Assembly: GCF_008868125.1 (NCBI RefSeq)
Contig: NZ_WAAQ01000001.1
Span: forward strand, 2,108,001 to 2,172,000
Direction of reading: 5' to 3'
Length of the DNA stretch: 64,000 bases
DNA from: Microbacterium maritypicum
GTDB lineage: Bacteria > Actinomycetota > Actinomycetes > Actinomycetales > Microbacteriaceae
How positions within the stretch are numbered: position 1 is the first letter of the stretch; every line of letters starts with the position of its first letter. The position numbers and the translations under genes are program-made. Below the pieces are notes generated by a model. That model made no database searches. It saw nothing but the letters and a program-made list of their open reading frames with translations, and had not been told where the DNA came from. Below, one piece after another: positions 20,172 to 30,167 of the stretch.

Positions 20172-21310
20172 TTCAGGAATTCGGGGATGTCGATGTCGTC
20201 ATCCGCGAAGGCCGGCTCGATGCTGGTCGCCGGCACACGCTGCTGCACGGGCTCGGGCTTGACCGTCTCGGTCTTGCTCTCGGTCTCTTCGGTGAGCGCG
20301 ACCTCGGGAAGCGTCGTCGCGGCCGGCCGAGACACGACCATCGGGTCCAGACGCAGAGAGGGCTCGCCGCCGTCGAAGCCTGCCGCGATGACCGTCACCC
20401 GCACCTCGTCGCCGAGCGTGTCGTCGATGACGGTACCGAAGATGATGTTCGCCTCCGGGTGAGCGGCTTCCTTGACGAGGTCGGCCGCATCGTGGATCTC
20501 GAAGATGCCGAGGTTCGAGCCACCCTGGATCGAGAGGAGCACGCCGTGCGCGCCCTCGATGCTCGCTTCCAGGAGCGGAGACTCCACAGCCAGCTCGGCG
20601 GCCTTGATCGCACGGTCGGCACCGCGCGCCGATCCGATGCCCATGAGCGCGGATCCCGCGCCCTGCATGACCGACTTCACGTCGGCGAAGTCGAGGTTGA
20701 TGAGACCCGGGGTCGTGATGAGGTCGGTGATTCCCTGCACACCGGCGAGGAGAACCTGGTCAGCGGTGGCGAAGGCCTCGATCATCGAGATGCCGCGGTC
20801 GCTGATCTCGAGGAGACGATCGTTCGGCACCACGATGAGGGTGTCGACCTCTTCCTTGAGCTTGGACACGCCGGCCTCGGCCTGGCTCTGGCGACGACGA
20901 CCCTCGAACGAGAACGGCTTGGTCACGACACCGATGGTGAGGGCACCGATGGACTTCGCGATGCGAGCCACGACGGGCGCGCCACCGGTTCCGGTGCCAC
21001 CGCCCTCGCCGGCCGTGACGAAGACCATGTCGGCACCGGTCAGCGCCTGCTCGATCTCCTCGGCGTGGTCCTCGGCGGCACGACGACCCACCTCGGGGTC
21101 GGCACCGGCACCGAGGCCGCGGGTGAGTTCGCGACCCACGTCGAGCTTGACGTCGGCGTCGCTCATCAGCAGCGCCTGGGCGTCGGTGTTCACGGCGATG
21201 AACTCGACTCCGCGGAGGCCGAGATCGATCATGCGGTTGACGGCGTTGACGCCGCCACCGCCGACGCCGACGACCTTGATCACGGCGAGGTAGTTCTGGT
21301 TCTGGCTCAT
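20168..21310 (-). CDS. ftsZ: cell division protein FtsZ
   Basis: Tubulin-like GTPase that forms the division ring. The 380-aa product has the nucleotide-binding [13 protein letters not shown], the tubulin signature [13 protein letters not shown] and the NTDAQAL block. A T7 loop follows, then a variable linker of about 60 residues, and the C-terminal peptide [11 protein letters not shown] that binds SepF and other partners. ATG at 21310 follows GGAGG. The 165-bp region before it is unusually AT-rich for this genome and separates ftsZ from ftsQ, so ftsZ probably has its own promoter. Confidence 0.98.
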   Translation of the reverse strand: MSQNQNYLAVIKVVGVGGGGVNAVNRMIDLGLRGVEFIAVNTDAQALLMSDADVKLDVGRELTRGLGAGADPEVGRRAAEDHAEEIEQALTGADMVFVTAGEGGGTGTGGAPVVARIAKSIGALTIGVVTKPFSFEGRRRQSQAEAGVSKLKEEVDTLIVVPNDRLLEISDRGISMIEAFATADQVLLAGVQGITDLITTPGLINLDFADVKSVMQGAGSALMGIGSARGADRAIKAAELAVESPLLEASIEGAHGVLLSIQGGSNLGIFEIHDAADLVKEAAHPEANIIFGTVIDDTLGDEVRVTVIAAGFDGGEPSLRLDPMVVSRPAATTLPEVALTEETESKTETVKPEPVQQRVPATSIEPAFADDDIDIPEFLK

Positions 21311-21371
21311 GGCCGGCCTCCGATTATTCGAGCCTGGAAGTGGGTGAACCTTAAACCTCAAGTAGAGGTGT

Positions 21372-21377
21372 AAAGTA
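21372..21377 (-). promoter_or_regulatory. candidate ftsZ promoter -10 in AT-rich gap
   Basis: Minus strand TACTTT, giving a leader of about 55 nt. Next to it is a small inverted repeat ACCTC-N5-GAGGT at about 21356-21370. The gap between ftsQ and ftsZ is the only AT-rich spacer inside the division cluster. Confidence 0.35.
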
Positions 21378-21475
21378 TTTCCCGGTATTGCGTTCTCTTT
21401 GATCGAAGGTAAGCGCCGCCCGGCCGCGTGCGCGCGAAGACACGGGCGTGTCGCGCCATTGCCCCGCGAAAGCGA

Positions 21476-22408
21476 TCAGCCCGCGACCGCGACCTCGGGA
21501 GAAGTGACATCGATCGAGGCGGCATCCGGCTTCGCCGCCATGGTCTTCGAGAGGACGATGGCCTTCAGCGCGGACTTCTCGGCGCTCCCCCAGACGACCG
21601 TCAGCCCGCTGCTGAGGGTCAGGGTCACGTCATCGGCCGTCGTGGCCCTGATGCCGGTCAAGGCGGCGCGCACGTCGGAAGGCAGAGAGCGGACGACGAG
21701 ACCGGCGCTGCGGAACGCCGCGGAATCGACACCACCCGCCACATCGATCACCGGCTGCCCCGCCGGCTGATCCGAGGTGGTGGAGAGGGCGACACCGGCG
21801 GCATCCACCAGCGTGTACCCGGCCTCCGAACGGATGACGCCCACCGGGGTGCGTTCCACGATGCGCACCGTGAGGTCGTGCGGCGGGCGCGCTTCGAGGG
21901 CATACGTCTCGATGAGCGGGAAGGCGAGCAGCGCCGCTTTCACCTTGCTCGAATCGACGAGCGCGAGGGGGGTTCCGAGCTGGTCGCCGAGGGCGGCCTC
22001 GATCGCTGCGGGGTCGAGGCTCGTGGCACCGTCGACGGTGATCTTCTGCACGGCGAAGAGCGGACTGTAGGCCGCCGCGACGCTGCCCCCGACGAGCAGG
22101 AGCGCGGCGCCGATGCTGCTCAACCAGATGATCCTGCGCCGTCGGGATCGCTGGGTGAAGCGTCGGATCTCGGCGCGAAGGGCCTTGCGTCGCGCACGCG
22201 CCGCACGCCAGACATCTCGCGTCGATGTCGGCTGCGGGTCATCGCCCGAGTCATCGTCCGCGCTGTCGCCGGGAGTCATCGCGTCGATCGAGGCGAGCTC
22301 TTCCTCCACTCCGGCGTCGCGACGTCGTCGGCGAGACGTCGCCGCCGGCGCGGCGGCCTCCTCCCCCGGGCGCCCCGGGGTGGTCGGAAGCGGTGCGGGC
22401 CGACGCAT
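21476..22408 (-). CDS. ftsQ: cell division protein FtsQ
   Basis: Bitopic divisome protein that links early and late division proteins (the FtsQ/DivIB role). The 310-aa product has a long Pro/Ala/Asp-rich cytoplasmic region (residues 1-95), with basic clusters just before a single TM helix (about 96-115). A POTRA domain follows (FAVQKITVDGATSLDPAAI), then the FtsQ beta domain to the C-terminus. ATG at 22408 lies 3 bp after murC, the standard order. The roughly 95-residue cytoplasmic tail is long compared with enterobacterial FtsQ but usual for actinobacteria. Confidence 0.92.
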   Translation of the reverse strand: MRRPAPLPTTPGRPGEEAAAPAATSRRRRRDAGVEEELASIDAMTPGDSADDDSGDDPQPTSTRDVWRAARARRKALRAEIRRFTQRSRRRRIIWLSSIGAALLLVGGSVAAAYSPLFAVQKITVDGATSLDPAAIEAALGDQLGTPLALVDSSKVKAALLAFPLIETYALEARPPHDLTVRIVERTPVGVIRSEAGYTLVDAAGVALSTTSDQPAGQPVIDVAGGVDSAAFRSAGLVVRSLPSDVRAALTGIRATTADDVTLTLSSGLTVVWGSAEKSALKAIVLSKTMAAKPDAASIDVTSPEVAVAG

Positions 22409-22411
22409 CGA

Positions 22412-23812
22412 CTACGCCTCGTCGGTCCGACGCAGCGAATCCAGGACCTGCGGGATGATCTGGTAGACGTTTCCGCAGCCGAGCGTGACGACGAAGTCGC
22501 CGTCTCGTGCGACCGTCGCCGTGTAGTCGGCCGCCTGCTGCCAGTCCGCGACGTAGTTCACGTGCGCCGGGTCGCGGAAGGCTCCGCTCACCAGCTCACC
22601 GGTGACTCCGGGCACAGGGTCTTCCCTGGCTCCGTACACGTCGAGCATCACCGTGTGATCAGCGAACTCCTCGAGTACGTCGGCGAACTCCTGGTACATG
22701 TGCTGCGTGCGGGAGTACGTGTGGGGCTGCTGGATCGCGATGATCCGCCCCTCCCCGGCGATGCTGCGCATCGCCTCGAGAGCCGCGCGGACCTCGGTGG
22801 GGTGGTGCGAGTAGTCGTCGTACACCGTGACGCCGCGCTCGACGCCGTGCTGCTCCAGGCGACGCACGGTGCCCGCGAACCCCTCGACCGCGCGAACGGC
22901 GTCGGCGAGCGGGTAGCCGAGCGCGCGCAGAACCGTGACGGCTCCCGCCGCGTTGATGGCGTTGTGCACACCGGGAACGGCGAGCTGCATGCGCGCCTGC
23001 TCCTCGCCATGCGTCAGCGTCGCAGCGACGGGACCTGCGGCGACGATGTCGGTGACCCGCACATTCGCACCCTCGGCCTGACCGAAGGTGAGGATGTTCG
23101 GATGCGAGAGCCCGGCGCCGACCCGCAGCGCCCCGGCGTCGTCGCTGGAGATCACGACAGCCTCGGTGGCGGCGTCAGCGAACTGCACGAACGCCTGGTG
23201 GAACGCCTCGTCCGAACCGTAGTGATCCAGGTGGTCGGGATCCACGTTGGTGATCAGCGCGACCGCGGTGTCGTACAGCAGGAAGGTGCCATCGGATTCG
23301 TCGGCCTCGATGACGAAGAGGTCGCCGGAACCCGTCGCGCTCGACGCACCGAGCTGCTCGATCACACCGCCGTTGACGAAGTGCGGGTCGGCGCCGAGCT
23401 CACGCAGCGCGGTGACGATCATGCCCGTCGACGTCGTCTTTCCGTGCGCACCCGCGACCGAGACGAGGCGACGGGAGCCGATCAGCCAGTGCAGTGCCTG
23501 CGAACGATGGATGACGTGGAGTCCGCGGGCCTTCGCCGTCACGAACTCGGGATTCTCGGGCCAGATCGCGCCGGTGTGCACGACCGTGTCGGCGTCGCCG
23601 AGATGGGCGGCGTCGTGACCGACGTGAACAGTCGCTCCCGCGGCAGCCAGTGCCCGCAGGTTGTCGCTGTCGGCACGGTCGCTGCCGGAGACCCGGATAC
23701 CGGCGTCGAGGAACATCTTCGCGAGACCGCTCATGCCGGAACCGCCGATGCCGATGAAGTGCGCGGCGGTGATCGTGTCGGGAATGGGGAGGGAGAGGTC
23801 GGGTCTGATCAT
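22412..23812 (-). CDS. murC: UDP-N-acetylmuramate--L-alanine ligase
   Basis: First Mur ligase, which adds L-Ala to UDP-MurNAc. The 466-aa product has the N-terminal Rossmann segment [17 protein letters not shown], the ATP loop [11 protein letters not shown], the Mur ligase blocks EADESDGTF and [11 protein letters not shown], and the C-terminal domain with [14 protein letters not shown] at 23812 lies 40 bp after murG. TAGACT on the minus strand (23827-23822), 9 nt before the start, could act as an internal promoter. It is followed closely by ftsQ. Confidence 0.96.
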   Translation of the reverse strand: MIRPDLSLPIPDTITAAHFIGIGGSGMSGLAKMFLDAGIRVSGSDRADSDNLRALAAAGATVHVGHDAAHLGDADTVVHTGAIWPENPEFVTAKARGLHVIHRSQALHWLIGSRRLVSVAGAHGKTTSTGMIVTALRELGADPHFVNGGVIEQLGASSATGSGDLFVIEADESDGTFLLYDTAVALITNVDPDHLDHYGSDEAFHQAFVQFADAATEAVVISSDDAGALRVGAGLSHPNILTFGQAEGANVRVTDIVAAGPVAATLTHGEEQARMQLAVPGVHNAINAAGAVTVLRALGYPLADAVRAVEGFAGTVRRLEQHGVERGVTVYDDYSHHPTEVRAALEAMRSIAGEGRIIAIQQPHTYSRTQHMYQEFADVLEEFADHTVMLDVYGAREDPVPGVTGELVSGAFRDPAHVNYVADWQQAADYTATVARDGDFVVTLGCGNVYQIIPQVLDSLRRTDEA

Positions 23813-23852
23813 GTCCGCTTCAGTCTACTTTTCTTCGGTCTCACCGACCGCG

Positions 23853-24929
23853 TCAGGCGGCGACGAGTGCGCGATCGATGAGAGTGATGACGTTCTCGGT
23901 GCCCGTGCGGGTGCCGGCCGACTCCGCGGCCGCCGCCATCCGCGCGATCCGCGCCGAGTCCCCGAGCAGCGGAACCACGATGCGCCGAACCGCGTCACCG
24001 TCGAACGTGGCATCGTCGAGGAGTTCGGCGGCCCCGGCCGCGACAGCGGAGGCGGCGTTCAGACGCTGCTCGCCGTTGCCCACGGAATAGGGCACGTAGA
24101 GTGCGGGGATACCCAGGGCGCTGATCTCGCTCACGGTCGCCGCCCCGGACCGGGAGACGATCAGATCGGCCAGCGCGAAGGCGAGATCCATGCGGTCGAC
24201 GTAACGGCGCAGGGCGTAGCCGGTGACGCCGGGGTCGGGGAGGTCGCTGCGCTCTCCCGTGACGTGCAGCAGCTGCCACCCGGTGTCCAGGATGTCGCGC
24301 CACGAGTCCTCGAGCGCCTCGTTGAGACGCTGGGCGCCCAGCGACCCCCCGAAGACGAGGAGCACGGGCCGCTCGACGTCGAGGCCGAAGTACTCCGCGG
24401 CCTCCGCGCGAGAAGCCGCGCGGTCGAGGGCGATCACTTCCTGGCGCAGCGGCATGCCGACGACCTCGCCGCCGCGCAGCGGGGTGCCCTCGAAGGCGAC
24501 GCCCACTGCGGCCGCGCGGCGGGCACCGAGCACGTTCGCCAGCCCCGGCTTGGCATTGGCCTCGTGCACCACGAAGGGCACACCCTCCCGACGGGCGGCG
24601 ACGTACGCCGGGGCCGAGGCGTACCCGCCGAAGCCGACCACCACGTCGATGCCGTGCCGACGGATGTGGGCGCGCACCTGGGCGATGGCCCGGCGGAAGC
24701 GCCCGGGGAAGGACAGGGCCTGCCGGTTGGGGCGCCGGGGGAACGGGACCTTGTCGACGATCAGGAGCTCGTAGCCGCGGGCGGGGACGAGACGGGACTC
24801 CAGCCCCTCGGCCGTGCCGAGCACGAGGACGGACGCGTCGGCATCGCGCGCGCGAAGACCATCCGCGACCGCAAGCAGGGGATTGACATGACCGGCGGTG
24901 CCACCGCCGGCGAGGAGATACGAAGTCAC
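23853..24929 (-). CDS. murG: UDP-GlcNAc:lipid I N-acetylglucosaminyltransferase MurG
   Basis: Peripheral membrane GT-B enzyme that converts lipid I to lipid II. The 358-aa product begins with the glycine loop GGGTAGHVNPLLAVADGL. It also contains FGGYASAPAYVAA, VHEANAKPGLAN, the second glycine loop GGSLGAQRLN, and the donor-binding SRSGAATVSE with ALYVPYSVGNGEQ. The GTG at 24929 overlaps the ftsW stop as GTGA. The gene is in its normal place between ftsW and murC. Confidence 0.96.
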   Translation of the reverse strand: MTSYLLAGGGTAGHVNPLLAVADGLRARDADASVLVLGTAEGLESRLVPARGYELLIVDKVPFPRRPNRQALSFPGRFRRAIAQVRAHIRRHGIDVVVGFGGYASAPAYVAARREGVPFVVHEANAKPGLANVLGARRAAAVGVAFEGTPLRGGEVVGMPLRQEVIALDRAASRAEAAEYFGLDVERPVLLVFGGSLGAQRLNEALEDSWRDILDTGWQLLHVTGERSDLPDPGVTGYALRRYVDRMDLAFALADLIVSRSGAATVSEISALGIPALYVPYSVGNGEQRLNAASAVAAGAAELLDDATFDGDAVRRIVVPLLGDSARIARMAAAAESAGTRTGTENVITLIDRALVAA

Positions 24930-26131
24930 CTGGTGACCCTACCCCGCTCGGCTGACTGCTTCTCGGTCACGGGGATCGTGCGCGCGAACGCGAGCAGCAC
25001 ACCGCACGCGATCAGCACCGCGAGCAGGGCTGTGCCGCCCTGGGACATGAACGGGAGCGGGACACCCATCACCGGGAAGACGCCGATGACGACACCGACG
25101 TTCATGACGGCCTGGCCGACGATCCACACCGTGATGCCGCCGGCCGCCACCCGGATGAACGGGTCCGGGGTCTTGCGGATGATATGGAAGGCGCCGATCG
25201 TGAAGAACGTGAACAGGGCGAGCACGACGATGCAGCCGATCAGGCCGAGCTCCTCACCGACGATGGCGAAGATGAAGTCGTTGCCCGCGGCCGGGAGCCA
25301 CCCGTACTTCTCCTGCGAGTTCCCGAGTCCGAGACCGAAGATGCCACCGGTGGCCATCCCCCAGATCCCGTGGATCGACTGGTAGCAGTCCGTGTAGTAG
25401 AGCGCCATGTTGTCGCAGGTCGCCGTGATGCGCCGCATGCGGTCTTCGCTCGACAGCGCGTAGGCGAGCACGGCGATGATGCCGAGGATCAGCGGAATGA
25501 TGAACAGCCGGAGCTTGACCCCGGAGAAGAAGAGGCACCCGAGCAGGATGAGCACCAGCACCATGGCGGTACCGAGGTCCTTACCCGCGAGCACCGTGCC
25601 GATCGCGAGTGCACCGACCGGGATCACCGGGATGAACACGTGATGCCAGGTGCCGAGCATCGTGCGTTTACGCAGGAGGACGGCCGCGATCCACAGGACG
25701 AGGGCGAGTTTGAGGAACTCGGAAGGCTGCAGCGTGAAGCCCGCGATCTTCACCCAGTTCCGGTTTCCGCCGTCTTCGATGCCCAGGGGCGTGAACACGA
25801 GCATCTGCAGCGCCACGGCGCCGAACAGCGCCGGCCATGCCATCCTCTTGAGGAAGTCGACGGGCAGGCGGCTGATCAGGAACATCAGCGGGATACCGAG
25901 GAGCGCGAACACTCCCTGGCGCAGCACGCCGTCCATGGGGTTGACGCCCTTGGAGACGGCGGTCGCGCTCGTCGCCGAGAGCACCATGACGAGACCGAAG
26001 AGCGTGAGCAGAAGCGCGGTCGAAGCGATGAGCAGGAACTCGGTGGACACCGGGGTGAACCGGCGCCCGAGCGACACCCGGGCTGCGAGTCCGCCCGACT
26101 CAGAGCGCGGAGGGCGAGATACCTGTGTCAT
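24926..26131 (-). CDS. ftsW: SEDS glycosyltransferase FtsW
   Basis: Septal peptidoglycan polymerase of the SEDS family, which flips or polymerises lipid II together with FtsI. The 401-aa product has about ten TM helices and the SEDS blocks DLGTAMVLVL, GNSQEKYGWLPAAGNDFIFA with AIVGEELGL, and GVPLPFMSQGGTALL. ATG at 26131 begins 32 bp before the murD stop, a longer overlap than elsewhere in the cluster; a later start would shorten the cytoplasmic N-terminus. It is coupled to murG downstream. Confidence 0.95.
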   Translation of the reverse strand: MTQVSRPPRSESGGLAARVSLGRRFTPVSTEFLLIASTALLLTLFGLVMVLSATSATAVSKGVNPMDGVLRQGVFALLGIPLMFLISRLPVDFLKRMAWPALFGAVALQMLVFTPLGIEDGGNRNWVKIAGFTLQPSEFLKLALVLWIAAVLLRKRTMLGTWHHVFIPVIPVGALAIGTVLAGKDLGTAMVLVLILLGCLFFSGVKLRLFIIPLILGIIAVLAYALSSEDRMRRITATCDNMALYYTDCYQSIHGIWGMATGGIFGLGLGNSQEKYGWLPAAGNDFIFAIVGEELGLIGCIVVLALFTFFTIGAFHIIRKTPDPFIRVAAGGITVWIVGQAVMNVGVVIGVFPVMGVPLPFMSQGGTALLAVLIACGVLLAFARTIPVTEKQSAERGRVTR

Positions 26132-27635
26132 CGGCGCTCCCCCGGTCGATCCAGTCCCGCACCGCCTCGGCGAAGCGATGGCCTCGTTCCGCGTAGCCGG
26201 AGAACTGATCGAAGGATGCCGCCGCCGGGGCCAGCAGGACTGTTCCCTCGTCGTCGACGATTCCCGCGGCGATCTCCACGACACGGTTCATGACCTGTCC
26301 AGTCTCGCCAGCATCCACCTCGAACACCGGCACCCCGGGCGCGTGTCGCCGGAATGCCGTGACCACGGCGGAGCGCTCGACCCCGATAACGACGGCAGCA
26401 CGTGCCGTCGAGCCGACCTCGGAGACGAGGTCGGAGATGTCTACGCCCTTCAGATCCCCGCCGAGCACCCACACCGCTCCGGGGTACGCGCGCAGCGACG
26501 ACGCCGCGGCGTGCGGATTCGTCGCCTTGGAGTCATCGATCCAGGTGATGCCACGATGCCGGGCGATCACCTGGATGCGGTGCGCATCGAGCTGGAAGGC
26601 CTGCAGGGCGGTGTGGATGGCCTCCGGCTCGACGCCGAGCGAACGCGCCAGGGCGCTCGCGGCGAGGATGTTCTGCACGACGTGGGGGGCGGCGAGGCCC
26701 GCGGCGTCGAGATCGGCGACGGTCGTCAGCTCGAGGGCGCTGCGCGAGCGATCGTCCAGGAACGCTCTGTCGACGAGCAGTCCCTCCACCACGCCGAGAT
26801 CGCTCGGTCCGGGGATGCCCAGATCGAAGCCGATCGCCCGAGCGCCTTCGACGACCTCCGCCTCCTCGACCATCCGCCGAGTGGCCTCGTCGGCCTTGTT
26901 GTAGACGCACGCGACCCTGGTGTTGCGGTACACCACAGCCTTCGCGTCGCGGTACGCCTCTGCGCTCCCGTGCCAGACGAGGTGGTCGTCTGCGAGGTTG
27001 AGGCACACCGATGCGTAGGGGAACAGCTCTCCCTCGGGACTCGACTGCCCCAGATACCAGAGTTGGTGGCTGGAGAGCTCGACCACGAGCACGTCGAAGC
27101 CGGCAGGGTCGCGGACGGCGTCGAGCACCGGAACCCCGATGTTGCCGCACGGAGCCGCTCGCAGTCCACCCGCGACGAGCAGCGTGGCCGTCAGCTGGGT
27201 CGTCGTCGTCTTGCCGTTGGTGCCGGTGATGAGCACCCAGTCCGCCGGCGTGCCGTCGGGTCGGACGACCTTGTCCCGCACGCGCCAGGCGAGTTCGACG
27301 TCGCCCCAGATCGCGATGCCGGATTCCTGCGCCCAGCGGATGAGCGGATGAGCGGGCGAGAACCCCGGCGAGGCGATGATCACCTCGGGGGCGAACTCGA
27401 CGAGGACGCCGGGAACCTCAGCGAGCGGACCCAGCTCGAGCCGCGCGCCGATGACCGGAAGCAGACGCTCGTACTCCTCTTCGGCGGACTCGCTCAGCAC
27501 GAGCACGTCGGCGCCGAGCTCGGCCAACGTGTCCGCCACCGAGAAGCCCGTCATCGAGAGACCGAGCACGGCGACGCGCAGACCGCGCCAGTCGGCGTTC
27601 CAGCTCGTCAGCCCTGCGAGACGATCAGTCGACAC
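26100..27635 (-). CDS. murD: UDP-N-acetylmuramoyl-L-alanine--D-glutamate ligase
   Basis: Second Mur ligase, which adds D-Glu. The 511-aa product has the N-terminal Rossmann segment VAVLGLSMTGFSVAD, the ATP loop ITGTNGKTTTTQ, VVELSSHQLWY, CLNLADDHLVWHG, and the C-terminal segment WIDDSKATNPHAA. The GTG at 27635 overlaps mraY by 11 bp. Its last 32 bp overlap ftsW. It is slightly longer than the E. coli enzyme because of loop insertions in the N-terminal half. Confidence 0.96.
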   Translation of the reverse strand: MSTDRLAGLTSWNADWRGLRVAVLGLSMTGFSVADTLAELGADVLVLSESAEEEYERLLPVIGARLELGPLAEVPGVLVEFAPEVIIASPGFSPAHPLIRWAQESGIAIWGDVELAWRVRDKVVRPDGTPADWVLITGTNGKTTTTQLTATLLVAGGLRAAPCGNIGVPVLDAVRDPAGFDVLVVELSSHQLWYLGQSSPEGELFPYASVCLNLADDHLVWHGSAEAYRDAKAVVYRNTRVACVYNKADEATRRMVEEAEVVEGARAIGFDLGIPGPSDLGVVEGLLVDRAFLDDRSRSALELTTVADLDAAGLAAPHVVQNILAASALARSLGVEPEAIHTALQAFQLDAHRIQVIARHRGITWIDDSKATNPHAAASSLRAYPGAVWVLGGDLKGVDISDLVSEVGSTARAAVVIGVERSAVVTAFRRHAPGVPVFEVDAGETGQVMNRVVEIAAGIVDDEGTVLLAPAAASFDQFSGYAERGHRFAEAVRDWIDRGSADDTGISPSAL

Positions 27636-28731
27636 GGGTCAGCCATTCCACATAGAAGAGTCCGACGGCCGAGACGGCGAGCAGCCCGGCGATGATCCAC
27701 ATCCGCACCACGATCGTGACCTCGGACCACCCGCGCATCTCGAGGTGGTGATGGAACGGACTCATCAGGAAGAGACGCTTGCCACGCGTGAGCTTGAAGT
27801 ACGTGCGCTGGAGGATCACCGACCCGGAGGACAGGACGAAGACGCCGGCGATCACGAGCAGGAGGAGCTCGGTGCGGGTCAGGATCGCCATCGCGGTGAT
27901 GACGCCGCCGATCGCCATCGAGCCGACGTCGCCCATGAAGACCTTCGCCTTGGGCGCGTTCCACCAGAGGAATCCGATGAGGCTCGCGGCGAACGAGGCG
28001 GCGATGATCGCCAGGTTGAACGGGTCGCGCACCTCGTAGCACCCGCCGAGGGCGTCGAGATCGCCGCCGATGCACGGCTGCTTGAACTGCCAGAAGGCGA
28101 TGACGCTATAGGCGCCGACGACGATGACGCCGGCGCCGGCGGCGAGCCCGTCGAGACCGTCCGTCAGGTTCACGCTGTTCGAGGTCGCGACGCCGATGAT
28201 CGAGATCCACACGAGGTAGAGGATCCAGCCGAGCACCACGCCGAACGCGAAGAGATTGAGCCAGGTGATGTCACGGAACAGCGAGATGGCAGAGCTCGCC
28301 GGTGTCTGACCCCACTTGTTGGGGAAGTTCAGCGCGACGATGCCGAAGGGGATGATGACCAGCAGCTGGCCGATCACTTTGCGCCAGCCCGAGAGCCCGA
28401 GGCTGCGCTGGCTGCGCACCTTCATGTAGTCGTCGATGAATCCGACGGCACCGAATCCGACCATCAGCCAGATCACCAGCAGCGCGGAGAGGGCGGGGAC
28501 TTCCCCGCTCACCAGCACGCCGGTGAAGTAGCCGACCATCGAACCGACGATGAAGATGACACCGCCCATAGTGGGGGTGCCGCGCTTGGCCTCATGGCTC
28601 GGGTTGTGGACGGACTCCGGGGTGCGGATGACCTGCCCCCAGCCCCACTTCCGGAAGAGCCGCAGGAAGACGGGAGTCAAGAACAGGGTGAAGGCGAGCG
28701 AGATCGCCGCCGACATGATGAGAGACCTCAC
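27625..28731 (-). CDS. mraY: phospho-N-acetylmuramoyl-pentapeptide transferase
   Basis: Integral membrane enzyme that makes lipid I from UDP-MurNAc-pentapeptide and undecaprenyl phosphate. The 368-aa product has about ten TM helices with the family blocks KRGTPTMGG, GFIDDYMKVR (the DDY catalytic pair), VNLTDGLDGLAAG, and FMGDVGSMAIGG. MSPFHHHLE near the C-terminus is also typical. The GTG at 28731 overlaps the murF stop as GTGA. Confidence 0.97.
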   Translation of the reverse strand: MRSLIMSAAISLAFTLFLTPVFLRLFRKWGWGQVIRTPESVHNPSHEAKRGTPTMGGVIFIVGSMVGYFTGVLVSGEVPALSALLVIWLMVGFGAVGFIDDYMKVRSQRSLGLSGWRKVIGQLLVIIPFGIVALNFPNKWGQTPASSAISLFRDITWLNLFAFGVVLGWILYLVWISIIGVATSNSVNLTDGLDGLAAGAGVIVVGAYSVIAFWQFKQPCIGGDLDALGGCYEVRDPFNLAIIAASFAASLIGFLWWNAPKAKVFMGDVGSMAIGGVITAMAILTRTELLLLVIAGVFVLSSGSVILQRTYFKLTRGKRLFLMSPFHHHLEMRGWSEVTIVVRMWIIAGLLAVSAVGLFYVEWLTRVD

Positions 28732-30140
28732 GAGAACAATTCTCCCAGACGATCGCCGAGATGCCGGAGGCCCACGGAGTTGGATGACTTCACGAGCACG
28801 CGGTCGCCGTCGCGGAGCTCGGTGCGGAGGTATTCGAACGCCGCGTCCTGGTCGGGCAGGTGAACGGCCTCGCTGTCCCAGGAACCCTCACCGACCGCGG
28901 CGAGGTACAGCCGCCGCGCCTCGGGTCCGACGACCACGATACGGCGGATGTTGAGGCGCACCGCGAGCAGCCCGATGCGGTCGTGCTCCTCCCCTGCGCT
29001 CTCGCCGAGCTCGCTCATGGCACCGAGCACCGCGACCGTGCGCTCGTCGGGGCGGGTGATCTGCGCGAGTGTGCGCAGGGCGGCCGCCATGGAGTCGGGG
29101 CTGGCGTTGTAGGCGTCGTTGATGATCCGCACCCGGTCGCTGCCCAGGGGCTGCATGCGCCACCGCTCGGCGATCTCGACCGTCTCGAGGCGGGCGACCG
29201 CGTCGGCGGGGGCGACACCGAGCACGTGCGCGGCGGCGATCGCGGCCAGGGCGTTGGAGACGTGATGCGCACCGAGCACGCGAAGCCGCAGGGGCAGTCG
29301 TTCGCCGTCGACCTCGACGACGCATGCGGTCCCGGCGGCAGACACCTGGATGTCGTGCGCGCGCACGTCGGCTGCGGGGCCCTGGCCGAAGCCGACCGTG
29401 CGCAGCCCTCGGGAGTCCGCGAGGTCGCGCATGGCGGCGACCCTGGCATCGTCGACGTTGAGCACTGCGGTTCCGGGCACGCGGGCGGCGGCGACCAGTT
29501 CGGCCTTCGCCTTCGCCGTCGCCTCGATCCCGCCGAATCCCCCGGCATGCGCCATACCGACCATCAGCACGACGGCGACATCGGGCTCCACGAGGCCTGC
29601 GAGGTGAGCGATGCTCCCCGGTGCCGCCGCTCCGAACTCGCTCACGAGGAAGCGGGTGCTCTCGGTGACCCGGAGCATGGTGACGGGAGCGCCGACCTCG
29701 TTGTTGAACGACTTCACGGGGGCGACGGTCTCGCCCTCGGCTTCGAGGATGCGCGCGAGGAAGTTCTTGGTGGTGGTCTTGCCGTTCGATCCGGTGATGC
29801 CGACGATGCGAAGGTCTCCGCCGGCACGGACGCGCGCGACGACCTCCTTCGCGAGGGCGCCGAGAGCTGCGACCGCATCCGGTACGACGATCTGGCTGAC
29901 GGCGACGTCGACGGGGTGCTCGACGATCGCCAGCACGGCGCCTGCCTCGGCGGCAGCACCGACGAAGCGGTGGCCGTCGGTCTCGGCTCCGGGCTTGGCC
30001 ACGAAGATCGACCCGGGGCCCATCGTGCGTGAATCGGTGTCGACGAGTCCGTCGACCACGGTCTCGGTCGTGTCTTCTCCGGCCACGCGCAGATCACCGC
30101 CGACAGCAGCGGTGATCTCAGCGAGCGTCAGGGCGATCAT
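28728..30140 (-). CDS. murF: UDP-MurNAc-tripeptide--D-alanyl-D-alanine ligase
   Basis: Last cytoplasmic Mur ligase, which adds D-Ala-D-Ala. The 470-aa product has the N-terminal substrate domain (DSRTMGPGSIFVA), the ATP loop GITGSNGKTTTKNFL, the lysine-containing KSFNNEVGAPVTML and NDAYNASPDSM. The C-terminal ligase domain ends in LVKSSNSVGLRHLGD. ATG at 30140 is 27 bp after the ftsI stop. In most bacteria murE lies in exactly this gap; here nothing separates the two genes. Confidence 0.96.
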   Translation of the reverse strand: MIALTLAEITAAVGGDLRVAGEDTTETVVDGLVDTDSRTMGPGSIFVAKPGAETDGHRFVGAAAEAGAVLAIVEHPVDVAVSQIVVPDAVAALGALAKEVVARVRAGGDLRIVGITGSNGKTTTKNFLARILEAEGETVAPVKSFNNEVGAPVTMLRVTESTRFLVSEFGAAAPGSIAHLAGLVEPDVAVVLMVGMAHAGGFGGIEATAKAKAELVAAARVPGTAVLNVDDARVAAMRDLADSRGLRTVGFGQGPAADVRAHDIQVSAAGTACVVEVDGERLPLRLRVLGAHHVSNALAAIAAAHVLGVAPADAVARLETVEIAERWRMQPLGSDRVRIINDAYNASPDSMAAALRTLAQITRPDERTVAVLGAMSELGESAGEEHDRIGLLAVRLNIRRIVVVGPEARRLYLAAVGEGSWDSEAVHLPDQDAAFEYLRTELRDGDRVLVKSSNSVGLRHLGDRLGELFS

Positions 30141-30167
30141 GTCATCTCCATGCGCGGCTCTCGCCGA

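Noticed and set aside
21428..23881. An 817-codon plus-strand open frame opposite ftsQ and murC
   Set aside because: Arg/Asp/Gly/Val-rich shadow sequence with no domain; ftsQ and murC on the other strand have clear motifs.
25650..27695. A 681-codon plus-strand frame opposite ftsW and murD
   Set aside because: Shadow of two well-defined minus-strand genes; no family features.
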